From Marivivens sp. (GTDB lineage Bacteria; Pseudomonadota; Alphaproteobacteria; Rhodobacterales; Rhodobacteraceae), in contig JAHEBR010000032.1 in the NCBI GenBank assembly GCA_024642185.1, positions 1-14,271 of the forward strand: a stretch of 14,271 nt of DNA, in the 5' to 3' direction. This document shows positions 13,347 through 14,271 of the stretch, piece after piece. Every line of letters starts with the position of its first letter. The first letter of the stretch is position 1. The translations under genes were made by a program, and so were the position numbers. A model generated the notes under the pieces. It worked only from the letters and a program-made list of their open reading frames with translations, searched no databases and was not told the origin of the DNA.

Positions 13347-14271
13347 TTATCCAAACAGATCGTTACAAAGCTCGAGCGCGCTCACCAGCGCATCGACCTC
13401 GGCCTCGGTGTTATAAAGCGCGAATGAGGCGCGGGCGGTGGCCGGGACGCCCAAGTGCTCCATCAGCGGCTGGGCGCAGTGGTGGCCGGCGCGCACGGCG
13501 ACGCCGCGCTTGTCGAGCACGGTCGAGATATCGTGGGCATGGGCCGCGCTATTGAGCGTCAGCGAAAAGATCGCGGCCTTCTGCGCCGCATTGCCTTGGA
13601 TGTTTAGCCAGTTGAGCCCCTTGAGGCGGCTCTCGGCATAGGCGCGGAGGCGTGCCTCGTGGGCGGCCACGTTCTCCATCCCGAGGTCCATCAGGTAATC
13701 GAGCGCCACGCCAAAGCCGATGGTCTGGACGATGCCCGGCGTTCCGGCCTCGAACTTCATCGGCGGCTCGGCATAGCTCACCGCCTCGCGCGTCACCTCG
13801 CGGATCATGTCGCCTCCGCCGAGGAAGGGGCGCATCTCGGCCAGGCGTTCCTTGCGGACATAAATCGCGCCGGAACCTGAGGGGCCATAAAGCTTGTGGC
13901 CGGTGATGGGGTAGAAATCGCAGCCGATGTCCTGCACGTCGACCGGCATATGCACGGCCCCCTGAGAGCCATCAACGAGCACCGGCACGCCCCGCTCGCG
14001 GGCGGCGGCGCAGATGGTTTTCACATCGACAATGGTGCCAAGGACGTTCGAGCACTGCGTGACGGCGACAAGCCGCGTCTTCGGGCCGATCGCGTCGATC
14101 ACCTTCTGGGGATCGAGCGAGCCGTCCGCCTCGGGCTCGACCCATTTCAGGACCACCCCCTGCCGCTCGCGCAGGAAGTGCCAGGGCACGATATTGGCGT
14201 GGTGCTCCATGACCGACAGAACGATCTCGTCGCCCGCCTGCATCCGCGGCATCGCCCAGGCATAGGCGATC
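13347..14271 (-). CDS. sufS: Cysteine desulfurase SufS (N-terminus cut by window end)
   Basis: SufS is the PLP-dependent desulfurase that takes sulfur from cysteine to feed Fe-S cluster assembly through the SUF system. The frame is open through the window edge, with residues AYAWAMPRM before the first internal Met, so about 100 N-terminal residues lie outside. Within the visible part, counted from the Met at 14252, EHHANIVPWHFL is at 17-28, the PLP-contacting DGSQGAVHMPVDV at 94-106, the Schiff-base Lys120 in ITGHKLYGPSGSG, and the persulfide Cys259 in RAGHHCAQPLM. The RAGHHCAQPLM context and short active-site loop indicate the group II (SufS) rather than the IscS type. Other suf genes probably lie just upstream, off the window. 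Confidence 0.95.
   Translation of the reverse strand, partial: IAYAWAMPRMQAGDEIVLSVMEHHANIVPWHFLRERQGVVLKWVEPEADGSLDPQKVIDAIGPKTRLVAVTQCSNVLGTIVDVKTICAAARERGVPVLVDGSQGAVHMPVDVQDIGCDFYPITGHKLYGPSGSGAIYVRKERLAEMRPFLGGGDMIREVTREAVSYAEPPMKFEAGTPGIVQTIGFGVALDYLMDLGMENVAAHEARLRAYAESRLKGLNWLNIQGNAAQKAAIFSLTLNSAAHAHDISTVLDKRGVAVRAGHHCAQPLMEHLGVPATARASFALYNTEAEVDALVSALELCNDLFG

Overview
The window looks like a chromosomal segment of a Rhodobacteraceae (Roseobacter-group) alphaproteobacterium. The evidence is high GC content, tightly packed genes with ATGA/GTGA/TGATG overlaps, close-to-family protein sequences (LpxD, MepK-type peptidase, IalB, YjgR-type ATPase), and an aroK-aroB pair divergent from a small membrane protein, an uncharacterised secreted protein and xerD. 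There is no sign of a prophage, transposon or CRISPR array. This is mostly core-genome territory.

Layout. Positions 1-1286 (minus): aroK then aroB (cut by the window start), two shikimate-pathway enzymes with overlapping stop and start. Positions 1435-4120 (plus): a translationally coupled trio made of a 51-aa single-span membrane protein, a 526-aa exported protein of unknown function, and the XerD recombinase. Positions 4173-5473 (plus): a CorC/HlyC-type CNNM-CBS membrane protein broken by a one-base frameshift near 4970. Positions 5483-6994 (minus): a HerA/YjgR-like (DUF853) ATPase. Positions 6995-7419: a 425-bp gap with two strong plus-strand intrinsic terminators in tandem, the best place in the window for small RNAs. 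Positions 7420-8004 (plus): an IalB-family periplasmic protein.

Positions 12275-8006 (minus) form a compact four-gene operon: YcbB/LdtD-type L,D-transpeptidase, LpxD-type acyltransferase, a dedicated acyl carrier protein and a FabF-like ketoacyl-ACP synthase. Divergent from it (12586-13152, plus) lies a Tat-exported MepK/YcbK-type endopeptidase. The enzyme that makes 3-3 peptidoglycan cross-links therefore faces the one predicted to cut them, and the cross-link maker is co-transcribed with lipid A-type acylation genes. This envelope locus is the most interesting biology in the window.

The window ends with a tRNA-Arg(CCG) gene (13296-13220, minus) and the C-terminal three quarters of the cysteine desulfurase SufS (minus), cut by the window end. 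No wholly novel system was recognised. The points worth a second look are the envelope operon, the two sRNA-like units, the broken corC gene and the orphan secreted protein upstream of xerD.
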